From Clitopilus passeckerianus (taxonomy: Eukaryota > Basidiomycota > Agaricomycetes > Agaricales > Entolomataceae), in contig CALYLX010000127.1 in assembly GCA_944990035.1 (NCBI GenBank), positions 682,001 to 746,000 of the forward strand: a stretch of 64,000 bases of DNA. The letters are read 5' to 3'. A program made the translations under genes and the position numbers. Positions 12,346 through 23,830 of this stretch are shown here, in pieces. The notes under the pieces are model-generated. The model made no database searches, was not told the origin of the DNA, and saw only the letters and a program-made list of their open reading frames with translations. How positions within the stretch are numbered: position 1 is the first letter of the stretch; each line of letters begins with the position of its first letter.

Positions 12346-13484
12346 ATTGTCTTGAGGTTGCGGAGGTCGTTGGAGGCGATGAGCCGAGTCTTGTCGATAA
12401 CTGTATAGTCCTGAGAAATAAGGTTTAACATTTTCACATCCCGATTGAGGTTTCGGTAAAGACCGATGATCGTTTTGAACCCCGCTCATTTGCCTTAAAT
12501 TCGTTCTTGAACATGCTACTACTTTTTCATGACCTTCGCGAAGTGCACAAAGGCTTATTTGTTACTTTGACAAGAAGAAAGAAGGGAACCTTATAAACTT
12601 TTGGACCAGCCCATAGACGGACTTCGAGCCACTCATGGAATTGAATTGAATTGAACTCTCCTTCACACTAATCGGCTTTCACGTCAGCCGCTTTCGTGTT
12701 AAGTGTAGAAAAAACAGTTAATGATCCAGTTGGGGAGACGACTTCTTTTAGTGTGGCTGAACTAAAAGATGCTTTTGTGAGCTCATGCGAAACATACTAC
12801 TCGTTGGACCGAGCTTCATGAGATTTAGGCTCCTGAGGAGTAGCCGATCAGCCTCGTATGGGAAAGATCATTCCGCCCAGTTCATTCAATATAGTATTTG
12901 ACTAGTAAGTAAGATGCAGTATTGAATAGCGTTGAAGGCCCCCCTTTGTCTGACGATTCTTGGGGAGTCCTTGACTCAACTTACCACTAATGTTCTCCAA
13001 CTTGAATGTAGTCTAGATATCTTAAGGTGGAGATATTTGCTAAACTACAAAACATGTATGATATATCGCTACCGTAACATCATCGCACTGCACAATCAAC
13101 GGTACTCAAGATTTTGGCGCCCGTGAGCGCCAGTTTTAATCACAATCACGGAAGCTTCGGAGGTTGATGGCAAATAAGGCCCTACAAACCCAACGCGTGC
13201 ATGTTCGAACCAGGCACCGTGCCACTCACCGCGTTGACAGCGACAGGCAGAGCTTGTCTTTACGAATATACCAGGCTGACATCCTTATTTGGTTAGCCAC
13301 TTATACCGGACGGTGGACATATCTTCAGCTTTTTTGGACTCACAGAAACGTCAAGAACTCGGAAATTGAGGTAGGTGCAATGCTATTGGTCGTCGCAGAA
13401 GTACAGCAGTGAACTTTCTGCCAGGTACAACAGTTCCAACAGCATCTTCGACGCGTACGGGCGTAGCGCTACGTACTTGTCGAT
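12346..13484. other. Intergenic region, divergent promoters
   Basis: Between eS30 (minus) and the F-box/WD40 gene (plus). Contains the ribosomal-protein promoter. A GGTTCGAAC-like string around 13205 (minus strand) resembles a tRNA B box, but no acceptor or anticodon stems could be folded around it. No gene called. Confidence 0.5.
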
Positions 13485-16400
13485 ATGGCGCAACCACAGC
13501 CTCCGTTGAAGAGATCTCTGTCGAAGAAGGCACCATCTGAGGTGTCAACAAGACATTCAATAAGTTCGTCGAGATCCTTTGCACCATCAGCATTTGGCCA
13601 GATGGCGACCTCCAAATCCCTCATGAACTCGACCTCAACCTCAACTGCTGGCAATTCAACAAGGAGCACTGGTCCACGACACTCCATGTCTTCAACCCAG
13701 TCTAGCACTTCGACAGCTAGGTCGTTTGCAGGCCGTAACCCAGCAACGACCAGATCGCCTAATGCGACACCTATGCCCTCCCAGTCAGAACGCAAGTTCT
13801 CGGATGCTACAGCTAAACCAAGGACGAAAAAAATATCCATCACTTCGTCAGTGAAAGCTCCAAGCGTCACTGCATCCCGGCGTATTTCAGCACCTCCAGG
13901 CCAACTCCAGACTCAGGGACAGTCTTTTCCGCGACTTTCCCTCAGCGCGAGTCTCAGTGGTAACCCCATCACAACTTCGGTCTCTGCCTCTACTGCTGGC
14001 AAGTCGCTCTCCCAATCCACTTCATTGACAAACGAAAACAAGCCTTCGGCAAATGGCTTAAACAAACGTCGGTCTCAAGCAGACCTTACCCGCTCTCAAT
14101 CTCTCCAAATCACCTCATCTCCTTCAAAGTCTACTTCCACAGTAGGAGGAGCCACAAGGTCGGCAACGCTGGATTATGCTGAGCTGAGCCAGCCAGCGAG
14201 AGAAAGGGCAAGATTGAACTCCGTAACTCAAGGAGTTGCTATGAAAAGAGGCGCCACTGCACCCTCAATGACCCTCTCCAACACCACGAACATTGCACCC
14301 ACTACTCCTTCCCCCACTGAACCCATTCATAAAACCCCAGCCAAACCCAGCCCGGTCAAACGGCTGGCGAAAGAGTCTCCCTCCATCCACCTCACCTCCC
14401 CAAGCCCTCAACGAACGCGTACAAAGTCTTCTGCCGAGCTTGGAATTGGCAAAGAACATAACTCGCCTTCCAAGTTCAACACTCCTTCGAAAGCTTCTAT
14501 GGCCTCAGCGGCTAAGAGACGACAGCAGGTCAACGGGACACCTCAGTCGACACCTTCTAAACCCACTGGAGCCTCGGCTACAGCTATGCTCACAGAAGTG
14601 TCGCTTCCCAGCTTCAATAGCATGGATATGAGCGTGCTTGGGGGTGGCGATAGTGCCCTCTCGTTGTGGGGTGGTAACAACATGGATGATGACTGGGATA
14701 GGGATATGGAACTTGTAACTGATATCAACGACGGAGATGTGGATGAAGATGTAAGCTCCAAATTTTCCATATTATGCGCCTTGCTGAACTAACTGTGTAT
14801 CATCAAAGATGGCGAAAGCTTTATCTGAAATCCAAGCTCTACATCAACGCAAGGTTCTGGGTCTCAAACGACTGCTCAACAGATCACAAGCCTCCTCGGC
14901 GGCTCAGTTACACGCACTACAGGCAGAAGTCCGGCTTCTTCGCGACTCGAACTCCAATCCCAACATGTCCGCCAATTTCCTCACCAAAGGCACTGGAGGC
15001 TTGGATGACGATGATAGATGCATTTGTGGTGGGAGAAGGAAGAAAGGGTACTGGTCAGGATACAGGGATGATGACGAAGATGACGAGTCTGAGATAGAGT
15101 TTGAAGAAGGTGAAGAGGGCGAGGATGGTGTTTTTAACCAGAGACTGGTTAAAGCCCTGCGAGGATATAGGAAGACGGATGGGAAGAAAGGCAAGGAGAG
15201 AGATTTCAGCGAGAAGGAAGTTAGGCGAGCCCTGAGAGGTCTAGGGAGGGAAGGTCGGATGAGGCTGTAAGTTTCCCCCGCCCGTCTCCTTGGATATTTT
15301 ACTGAACGTGATTGGCAGAATTGGCATCATCCTTGATTCTGCACTCCCCGGAGACATCGCATTACAGATTCTGCTGTTGCAGAAGTACGCCAAGTCGACT
15401 ATCGATATCGTGGGCAAGCTGTCTCCGGACCTTGGGTTACGCATTCTTAAGCACCTCACTGTTAAAGAGGTGATGGGTGTGCGAACGGTAAGTTGCCATC
15501 GTTCCTGTTCTTTCGGACAATTGACTGATCCTGGTTGGTTCTAGGTCGCTAAAGTATGGGACAGCCTTGTTCGACATCCAGCATTGTGGAAATATCATTG
15601 CTTACGGATAACTGCTGATGACCCAACACCGGTTCATCCGCCTCGCACACCAGAGGGATGGTGAGTTGGAGACTCAATCTCAATAAGTGTGTTCTTGCTA
15701 ATGTGATACAGGTTCCCTCTGTACCGCTCCCTCCACCATCGTGAATCCAACTTCGCCCATGCCCTCCCTCAGTCTATTCGCTTCCTTAAAGGTCACACCA
15801 ATTTCTGTACAACCTTGCTCCTGAGAGGTATGCAATCTGTCTCCCTCTGTTGGGAATTTTTTAAGAAGCTGATGACTTTTCTATAGGCAAGAGGTTGATC
15901 AGCGGAAGCTACGATGAGACCATTAGGTTTTGGGATGTGGAGAAGGGTATAGAAACGAAATGTTTGAATGTCAAGAAACCTGTCAGCTGTGTCGACTGGC
16001 TGGCCGAAGAAGGTTCGTTATAACATCTTGCAACAATTCTACTCTCCGCTGATATACCCTCCCTTGCTTTAGAGGTCTTCGTTGTAGGGTTCCATGACGT
16101 TGGGTAAGTTATATCCAGAATTAAGCATTGCTCCTACTCATAGTTCCACCTAAGGCGCGTGCACCTCTTTTCGTCATTGACTTTCACACCTCTTCAACAA
16201 TTATCTGGCCATCTCAATGGAATCCGAGCTGTTGCCCTTTCTTCCAAGAACCTCGTTTCTGCTGGTGCTGATAAAGCACTAGTCTGCTGGGACTGGCGGC
16301 GCGGAACGAAAATCGTCAGATTTGGCCAGCAGACTACGATCAACATCGGCGTGCAACTCGTGAAAGGGGAAGGAAATGGCACTGAGGAGGGCGAGAGGGT

Positions 16401-17880
16401 AGTCAGTGTAACTATTGATGGAATTGTTCGAGTGTTCTCAATTTGTGAGTGTATACCAGACTGCTTGGATTGGTGAAAGATCGCTGATATATTACTGCTT
16501 GATCTAGTGCGCCGCGAGATGATCTCGCAGTTCAAATTATCGGAATTGGGAGGTGCTGATCCTGCTCTGCACGCGAAGGTGTTCAACGTTGGTGCTGCCC
16601 CTAATAACATGCTGCAGTACGTCCACAGAAAGCCTGACAGAACTGGTTCGATTGCTGACCTTCCCTGATAGGTGGTTCGCAGCCAAAGGCACTCAGATGA
16701 CCGTAAGCCACTCTTTCCTGGTCCCAGCTTATTTTTGATGGCTGACGTTATTTTAAGTGCGCAACGAAATCGATCATACTGCACCTTCAGTGGCGAGAAG
16801 AAAGCAATGAAATGAAGGCGGAGGTTTCAACACTTTCCGCGTCCCTCAGCCGCCAGCCTGTTGTCAGTCCTGGCGGTGCGGCTCGCTCTGCGTACAATGA
16901 CAACAGCCCTCTGCCCACTCGCCCACGCACCATTTCCTCGCTATCTCGCTCAGTTGGAGGTTCATCCCCGTCAATTTCAACGCCAAACAGGCGAACATCG
17001 CTGATCAATACCAACGTCACACCAACCAGCATTGCAACCCCACCATCTACAGCGGGAAGCATCACGAAGGGCCGAATGAGTGTTTCGGGCCTCCGAACAC
17101 CTTCGTCGCTTGCCAGTCCGTCACCTCGAGCTGGCACACCAATGACTGGTGATTCCCTGTTTGCTGTCAGATTCGGAAGGGCAGCAATTTTGACTGCCCC
17201 GCCGAAGATCGTGGCTGTTGTGGAGACACCCACCGATGTTGCAGTTGGTGCGGTAGATCCTTTGAAGAGGAGAGTTGTGACGGCCACTAGGTTCAGCTCT
17301 AGGGCAGGGGCAGATCGAAGGGTAAGCCATTTTGTATTGTTTTGGGTGCACTTTGCTTATGTTCTCATCACCAGATATTCATGACCACTCATCGGGACAA
17401 CGCAGATTCGCCATCCAAATCTGGTGCAAACAAGGATGCGGATGGTAGGGGGGACATGGATGAAGAGGATACTATCTCCTTCTCGCAATACCTCGCTCCC
17501 GCCCCAGTTGACATCACAACCGATGTTCGCCCCGTAACTGGTGTCTGGTCCGCGCTGGCCGAATGCGACAATCTCACAGGAGCTGCAGTCAGAGGGCTTC
17601 TCGGTCAGCTACCTCAGAAATTCCAAGGGTTGGCCACACCAGAGAAGAACCCAATGTCAATGCAACTCAGTCACGAGGAAGTTGTCATTGGAAATGCGGA
17701 TGGAACAATCTAGTACGTACCTCCTCCTGGTGACATGCGACTCAGCTGACCTTGTGCTATAGCGTCATGAGTTTCTTGGGCAGTGATTACCAGATGCCGA
17801 GAAGACTGAGCGAACATGAAACAGCTACATTACAGGAAGAGTCGGATGATTACTATGATTCGGATGGAAGTGAGGAATAA
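13485..17880 (+). CDS. F-box and WD40-repeat protein with long Ser-rich N-terminal half
   Basis: Thirteen exons join in frame to 1243 residues: 13485-14750, 14809-15266, 15319-15487, 15545-15660, 15712-15827, 15887-16012, 16073-16103, 16155-16444, 16508-16616, 16672-16702, 16758-17321, 17375-17712, 17763-17880. The first ~420 residues are Ser/Thr/Pro/Lys-rich and disordered. A short coiled coil follows ([20 protein letters not shown]). The F-box is near residue ~615: [20 protein letters not shown]...[17 protein letters not shown]40 repeats follow: [50 protein letters not shown] and [17 protein letters not shown] Ser/Thr-rich insert interrupts the propeller before a last repeat ending [15 protein letters not shown]-box/WD40 proteins are substrate receptors of SCF ubiquitin ligases (Skp1-Cul1). 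The phases fit one gene, but a fusion of two neighbouring models near 14809, where exon 2 begins with ATG, is possible. Confidence 0.8.
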
Positions 17881-18296
17881 CGGAAGTTTTGACTTGTCTA
17901 CCAATATACTATTACTATACCTCCTCAATTTAATGAATTGATACCATTGAAATCAGACCGGAGAACTTCTCATAGGTGAGAACTCTCATCACCTCCTGTC
18001 ATGCGCGTCCACTTCTTTCCGAACCGCTTTATCGGCCTCCATTCAAAGAAAACGCTGCGTTTGCTTACTTTCCTCATGGCCCCTTCGCCAGTGATAATAA
18101 TACATTACGACACACAACAGCTCTGCTGCTGATGAACGCATCGACTCATCATGGTCAGTACTATATGAAGTCTGGTCAAAGCCGCCGGAATCAAAGGATA
18201 TTATACATTATCAACATAATGTGCGACCTGCCCGTGAGCCACGGCTATCTTCACGTTTAATACCTGCACCATGAATCATGTATAAGTACATGCTAA
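17881..18296. other. Intergenic region between convergent genes
   Basis: Shared 3' flank of the F-box/WD40 gene and ORC5. No gene or repeat seen. Confidence 0.55.
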
Positions 18297-20369
18297 CTAA
18301 ACAGGATCCCACAACAAATCATTGAGCGCCACCTTCAGCTCTTTCGCCAGGCTTAACACTACCTCATACGTCACTCCACACTTGAACATGGGGGGACCAT
18401 CAAGCCTATCCGGATGAGAGGTCCGATGAAGCAGGCGCATAGAGGCAAGTTCCATAACCTACAACATCGCCAGTCAGACTCAGAGCCAAATAGAAGAGAG
18501 CGGAATAAAGCGTACCGATGCGTATACACCAGCCCGACTGGTTTCAATATCAGTCCATTGGTCGGATGGGATATCCGTTGAGCCTGCCATGTCAAGCCTA
18601 ACCTGAGCTTCACCGTCGTTGTCTTCAACCAATGCCCCTAGCATAGCTAGCATCCGGTCTAGGGGAAATGGGGTTGGTCCCAGAAGACGTTGAGGAATCT
18701 GAATTTGAAACCAAATCAGTCATCACACAAGCTAGCCAGGCGGACAAGGTGGAGAACAAACCTTTGCTGGACCACTCCCAGTCTTCACGGTCTTGACGAT
18801 CCTTCTCTTCCTCTTCTTCTCATCCAGGCCTCTCCCGAACATCCTCCAGTCCGAGTTTGCAGGATTCGTGGACGCCAGGAAAGAGGCGATGAGTATAAAC
18901 TTCGACATCCGTGGAAGACACTTCGTCAGCTCGGAGCCATCATCCGCCTCCTTGGTCTTCTTCGTCATAGTAGCCATCGACGAAGTTCTTCGTAAAGGAG
19001 AAGAAAATGGGTTGGCGGGGTCGTATTGCTGAGGTTGGGGCTGAGGATACGATTGAGAAGAGAGAAAGTCTGCTGGAGGCTCGTTCGCCGAAGCCCAGTC
19101 AGATGCATTGGCGTGTCGGGGGTAAAGCTCTTCCATGGCCTGGGTCAAAGATGGTGTAAAGAGCTTGCTCAGCCGTAGTCGTATACTTTCAGAGGGTGGT
19201 CGTAGCCCCTCCGCACTAGATGTTTCGTCCTCGTCGATTTCACCATCAGCATCGATATCCATTGCATCTTCTGTCTCTTCTGAGCCTGCTTTTGCCCGGT
19301 GTTCGTCAAGGATAGGTTTGACGAAGCCTGGCCACCTTGCTGCAGCAATGTATCCAATCTCGTCGGGGTCATGAATGTACGGGTATGCCACTTCTGTAAC
19401 CAGAGTGACGAAGTGCGCATATAGTTGCTTGAATGCGGGGTGATAGGGTCCTGGTGGTGTGTCGTCTGATATGACGCGGTCTGGCCGGAAATTCTGTGAT
19501 AGTCGTTGGGCGATTACTAGGCGGAAAGTCAGCAATTGACATCAAGTGGGAGAGGCTGATATGACATACGTTCTTTTGTGAGAGGAGGCACGTCAAGGAA
19601 GTATGGTTCTGGTGAAGCACCTAATGGTGGCTTGATGTCCTCCCACCGCACATGAGAGTGCAAGATTACTGATATGTCGAGCATGGCCTGAGCAAATTCA
19701 CTGTCAGTTAATGTTGGGTGTGCTTAAGAGTTTTTGGCCTACAATCTCCGCCAGTCTGGTCAAAGGTACCATGAGCTCCGGTAAATTGTCTTTCAGGCGT
19801 TCTGCATGTTCAACAAACAGCACGAAGCCTAACTCTCCGCCAGTCCTATGTTCAAGAAATGGATTATCTTCTTCGACTGCTTTCCCCTTCCCCTTCCTTG
19901 TTGGCTTTCCCTTCCCCTTCTTCTTGGGGCTCCCATTCACCTGCAAGGCTTCCGAATCGACCGAGTTTTTCTGCTGCTGCAAGTGCCGATGTACGACGCG
20001 TAGTCCGTGAACGAACGCGTCAAACGTATCATTCCACCTATCATGCGAAGAATCAGTGCTCCAGTTTGTGCAACCGTCGTCCCATTCTGGTGTCCAATCC
20101 GCGAAGCCGTTCAGGATGGTGTCGTATAGCAGCCTGGGGGTAAAGCATGCCACAGCATTGATTTGGGCGTAGACAATGCGCTTGGACGGCACAGGGTCGG
20201 TATTTCCGCTGGATATGGTCTTGATAAGGTGGGAGACGAGTGAAGACGTTAGTCTGGGTGATGTTGAATCGTTGATGTATAGGAAAGGTGGTGGGTAAGT
20301 CGTGATGAGGGCAATTAGCTCATCTGTAAGCGCTTCAAAGCCCAGATACTGGTTCTCAAGATGGCTCAT
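18297..20369 (-). CDS. ORC5: Origin recognition complex subunit 5
   Basis: Multi-exon gene of about 590 residues, starting MSHLENQYLGFEALTDELIA at 20369 and ending LNDLLWDPV. The C-terminal half carries the ORC5 C-terminal domain: MSKFILIASFLASTNPANSD, then a basic stretch KKRKRRIVKTVK, then LLGPTPFPLDRMLAMLGALV and a closing region FKCGVTYEVVLSLAKELKVA. The N-terminal half is the AAA+-like part: FLYINDSTSPRLTSSLVSHL, IVYAQINAVACFTPRLLYDT and GELGFVLFVEHAERL (Walker B-like position). The Walker A loop GxxGxGKT found in many ORC5 proteins is not present; the matching stretch reads NDSTSPRLTSS. A Lys-rich insert and an acidic insert (MDIDADGEIDEDE) interrupt the domains. ORC5 is part of the six-subunit complex that marks replication origins in the nucleus. 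Confidence 0.85.
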
Positions 20370-20686
20370 GGTGTCTGGCTGCTTTTTTTGTATTGGAATA
20401 TGCGGCTGAGAGAATTTTGGGGACACCAAGAGGTATCCAGGGCCTTTCGACTCTCTGCAGGAATCTCAGGGAAAGTCGGTTTGCTTGGTCGAGGCTGTTG
20501 TTTGTTTCCTTCTCTTCAGCCAAGCAACCGGCACCGCCACATGTGAAGGGATCACTTGAACTGTGAGATTCGCGTGTTCTGGCACAAACGATAGCTCAGC
20601 TGGGAGGTGGAAACTCTGACAGATTCGTTGATTTGATACAAAACTCCTAGTTAATACAGTACTGCTAGCTTTTATCCGACAAATAT
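20370..20686. other. Intergenic region
   Basis: Upstream of ORC5 and 3' flank of the MDR gene. No gene seen. Confidence 0.55.
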
Positions 20687-21703
20687 TCAATCCCGAACTT
20701 TGATGATGACCTTTCCCCTTGCATGACCGCCACTCATCTTTGCAAACGCCTCCTGATACTGTTCCAACTTCCAGACGCTATCCACCACAGGCTTCACCTC
20801 ACCCTTCTCCACCAGCGGTGCGATATCCTCCAGCTGCCAGCCTTCGGGCTTCATGATGAAGAAATAGTTCGTGACGTCCTTGGGCGCGTTCTCCTTTGGC
20901 TTTCGACTTTCGGGTGCCTCGTTCACGCTGAGCAAGATCCCACCATCTCGAACTGCCGTCCATGCATCCGCCAAGGTCTGCTTGCCGACCATGTCAACAA
21001 CCAAGTCAACCTTTGGGTTCCCAGCTGCCCAGGCACCCAGCGACTGCTCCCGATAGTTGATGACCTCTGATGCGCCAAGACTTTTCACGAAATCGACATT
21101 ACTCGGACCGGTGACCCCAATGATGTCCTTAACGCCTGCTGCACGAGCAAGCTGAACGACCCAGACACCAACACCACCTGACGCAGCCGTGACGAGAACA
21201 CGCTTCTTTGCGTTCTCCGCACGGCCGGCTTCGTCTTTCCATGCCGGCTTCAGGCCACCGTGCTCGAAGAGGGCCTGGTGGGCAGTGAACAAGCTGAGCG
21301 GGATAGAAGCTGCCTCCTCCCATGACAGATTCTTGGGCTTGACAGCTAGCTCGCTGGTGAGGGCGACGGTGTATTCGCGGGCATTGCCAGTACGACCAGC
21401 AGCGGTGCGGGTGTAAACCTCGGTGCCAGGTTGGAATGGGGAGTTGGGAGGTGCGGTGACGACGATGCCACTGAGGTCGAAGCAGGGGACGCTGACTTTA
21501 TCTGCGTCCATGATGGATGGGAAGTTCCTGGCCCATGTGAGTTCGCCAGCGCAGGGACTGGTGGCATGGACTTCGATGACGTGCTCATCTGTGCCTTCAC
21601 GAGCGTGCTGGATTGGGAGCTCAGTGAGGGTGAGGTCGTCCACCTGGATATTGGGCTGGAGGACGGCCTTGATTTTGGATGGAAGAGATGCGATCTGAGA
21701 CAT
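20687..21703 (-). CDS. Quinone-oxidoreductase-like medium-chain dehydrogenase/reductase
   Basis: Single exon, 338 residues, the usual size of zinc-free MDR enzymes. It starts MSQIASLPSKIKAVLQPN. The N-terminal GroES-like domain includes GELTWARNFPSI, CFDLSGIVV and GTEVYTRTAAGRTGNARE. The nucleotide-binding Rossmann fold shows VLVTAASGGVGVWVVQLARA (A-x-x-G-x-x-G type), IIGVTGPSN and LGASEVINY. It ends ARGKVIIKVRD. Residues for a catalytic zinc are not evident, so it belongs with NAD(P)H-dependent quinone or enone reductases rather than alcohol dehydrogenases. The position of the Ala/Ser/Gly loop suggests NADPH. The substrate cannot be told. Lack of introns is unusual for this neighbourhood but not rare for the family. 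Confidence 0.88.
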   Translation of the reverse strand: MSQIASLPSKIKAVLQPNIQVDDLTLTELPIQHAREGTDEHVIEVHATSPCAGELTWARNFPSIMDADKVSVPCFDLSGIVVTAPPNSPFQPGTEVYTRTAAGRTGNAREYTVALTSELAVKPKNLSWEEAASIPLSLFTAHQALFEHGGLKPAWKDEAGRAENAKKRVLVTAASGGVGVWVVQLARAAGVKDIIGVTGPSNVDFVKSLGASEVINYREQSLGAWAAGNPKVDLVVDMVGKQTLADAWTAVRDGGILLSVNEAPESRKPKENAPKDVTNYFFIMKPEGWQLEDIAPLVEKGEVKPVVDSVWKLEQYQEAFAKMSGGHARGKVIIKVRD

Positions 21704-23059
21704 GTTAGGTATGATCTGAAGACGACTGTGTCGTTTTTGTAGATGCTGGAGGGTGATGATTACATTGGTGGTGGTTGACGCCCTTTATATATCCAGTCTG
21801 TACAAAAATCTCGAAGGATCATATGTGACTCAATCTATCCTGAGCTGCCTTACACTCGGCGTCAATCTTTGCGCGGCTACAACGGCTATTGAGATGGACT
21901 TGGATGTCCGGCAAACCCTTGGGGTTGATCTTTACCAAAATATGAGCGCCCAACGAAGATACTGAAAAAGGTAAACGTTTCCTCGACTTTACCAGGCTTC
22001 TCCGTGCAGATCACGGATGGGCGCAAGGATACACGGCTGTGAGCTCATCTGCTAAGAGATTCGATCAATGCTTGCATGGATGTTGGTACAGGCAAGAACG
22101 CATTGGCTTACTCATTGCGCCAAGATGCCAAGCCTGGCTGCAGACTGGAGTGCTTGAAAGCTTGACTCGAACGAACTGGTACTACTTTGTAATCAAGTTT
22201 CGACATTAGAATTGCATGAGTCTTCGGAAGGTTCGCTAATGCGGCCGTCCTACTTCGACGTGGATGAAACACGCTGCATCGTTGACCGTCGGATCCCACC
22301 TTTCCGGTGCTGGGCCCGCAAGGCTGAGGAGGGATATCTCAGGCGTCATGTGTCGTCGCACTCCCAGTGAGTCGGCGTAGGATTTCTTGTCTATTCCTTT
22401 TCCCTTTGCCCAGGGAGTTGGTCTCATTATATCACTCAGCATGGTGCACCAGGAATGGACATATTCAGGTTACTGCTCTGCAAACCTCCCGAATTCTGAT
22501 CAGAGTAAGTATGGGACGCATCCAAACCCAAGTGCGTGTTGATCGGGGCCGCTCAAGCTGTTTGTTTGGTGTAATTTTCAACCAAGCATTTGGCACTGCC
22601 ATAGGCCACGTGCCGAGATTCGGACTAGTTGCCCGACGGCTGGCTCAGTGGCTGGCGATATGGGCCCTCGTACACTCTATTCACATCCACCAACACACAA
22701 CCCGGGACTCCATGCTCACAACTGCGAGAAATCATGCACAACAACTTCTAACAGACGCTAGTAGCTGCTATATGTTCATGCGCGAACCGGAGCGTGTTGG
22801 AGATCGTCAAGAACTGACAGGCGACCCCTGAAAGGATGGTCTCCATCAATCTAGACGAGGTATATAACTGGAGCATTGCCAACGATGGTCCCTTGTAACA
22901 AGCCCGGTCTTGCTTGCCCCAGCAACTTTTTGTGGCCTCACCGTCGCCTGTTGAGCAGGCAGGTTCCTGTGCCCTCGTAGCAGTCATTCAGATAGGCAGA
23001 GCCTTCTCCAAGAACCTCCAACGCCCTCAACCTCCAAACACACACCGTCGATCCCAGCA
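21704..23059. other. Long intergenic region, divergent promoters
   Basis: Between the MDR gene (minus) and a membrane-protein gene (plus). Minus-strand frames around 22108-22442 include a proteinlike stretch (PERWDPTVNDAACFIHVEVG) but lack conserved motifs, a clear start or splice partners. I do not call a gene. Confidence 0.45.
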
Positions 23060-23830
23060 ATGTCTACTGCCCAGAATAACTTCGCGCCAATTGCCTCCCC
23101 TGGCCTGGTCTGCGGCACCAAGCCACTTAGCAATCTCGTTCGGTTTTCATTGTTGAGCATGACGATTCTGGCTTGCTTGTTCTCTGCAACGTTCGCTACC
23201 ATTGGGATTGTGTTGCAGAGACGACTGGGTGAGTCCACTGGTTAATTTACGATTTAGGATGTTTGCTCACTCACTCGCAGATGTTCAACTGACTGACGTT
23301 CACCGGATGGCCCTTTACCTGCACATCTTCGTCTCAGTGGTCTTTGCGGGAATTTGCGGCTTGGGGTGAGTACATATGCATCTTCTCATTTTCGTACATT
23401 CGCTTATGCAGTTTTACCAGACTTTTTGCATGCATGGCCGAGCGTCGGAATGCTACTTCCATATTCACCTCCCTCGTCATTGGTCAGATCCTGTTCAGCG
23501 TCGGCTCAGGCATTCTTTGCCTCTGCCTTCTTTTCGACGTCAACACCTCGGCCACAACTCCATCCCAGGAACCTCACTCTGTTGCGGACGGGCTCCTCAG
23601 GTCATTGTCGCAGAACATCCCTATCGTGAGGGGAGTTGTGGCCGCGATGTTCGTAGTTATTTGGTTGGTTGAAATTGGTGTGTTCCCCTTCCCTGGACAT
23701 CCGTATCTTTTGTTCTGACTTCCGTTGGGTAGCAACGATTGTTTTGGGAAATGCTTTTGTGAGCCAACTCGATGAGGCTGCATGGCGAGAAGAATACGAT
23801 CCAAAGTACGACATGGAAGACGATTGTTGA
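23060..23830 (+). CDS. Small four-helix membrane protein, unknown function
   Basis: Four exons (23060-23228, 23281-23365, 23421-23677, 23733-23830) give 202 residues. Four hydrophobic segments are visible: RFSLLSMTILACLFSATFAT, LYLHIFVSVVFAGICGLGLF, IFTSLVIGQILFSVGSGILC and VVAAMFVVIWLVEIATIVLG. A loop of about 35 residues separates helices 3 and 4. The C-terminal tail is acidic (EAAWREEYDPKYDMEDDC). The layout resembles the four-helix MARVEL/tetraspanin-like proteins that are common in basidiomycetes, but no diagnostic motif (such as CCG) is present. It is likely in the plasma membrane or endomembranes. All splice phases agree. Function unknown. Confidence 0.7.

Noticed and set aside
13190..13265. 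tRNA-like GGTTCGAAC on the minus strand
   Set aside because: No complementary acceptor stem and no A box at the right distance.
22108..22831. Overlapping open frames on both strands in the MDR/membrane-protein intergenic region
   Set aside because: No motif, no consistent start and splice sites, and composition like non-coding DNA.
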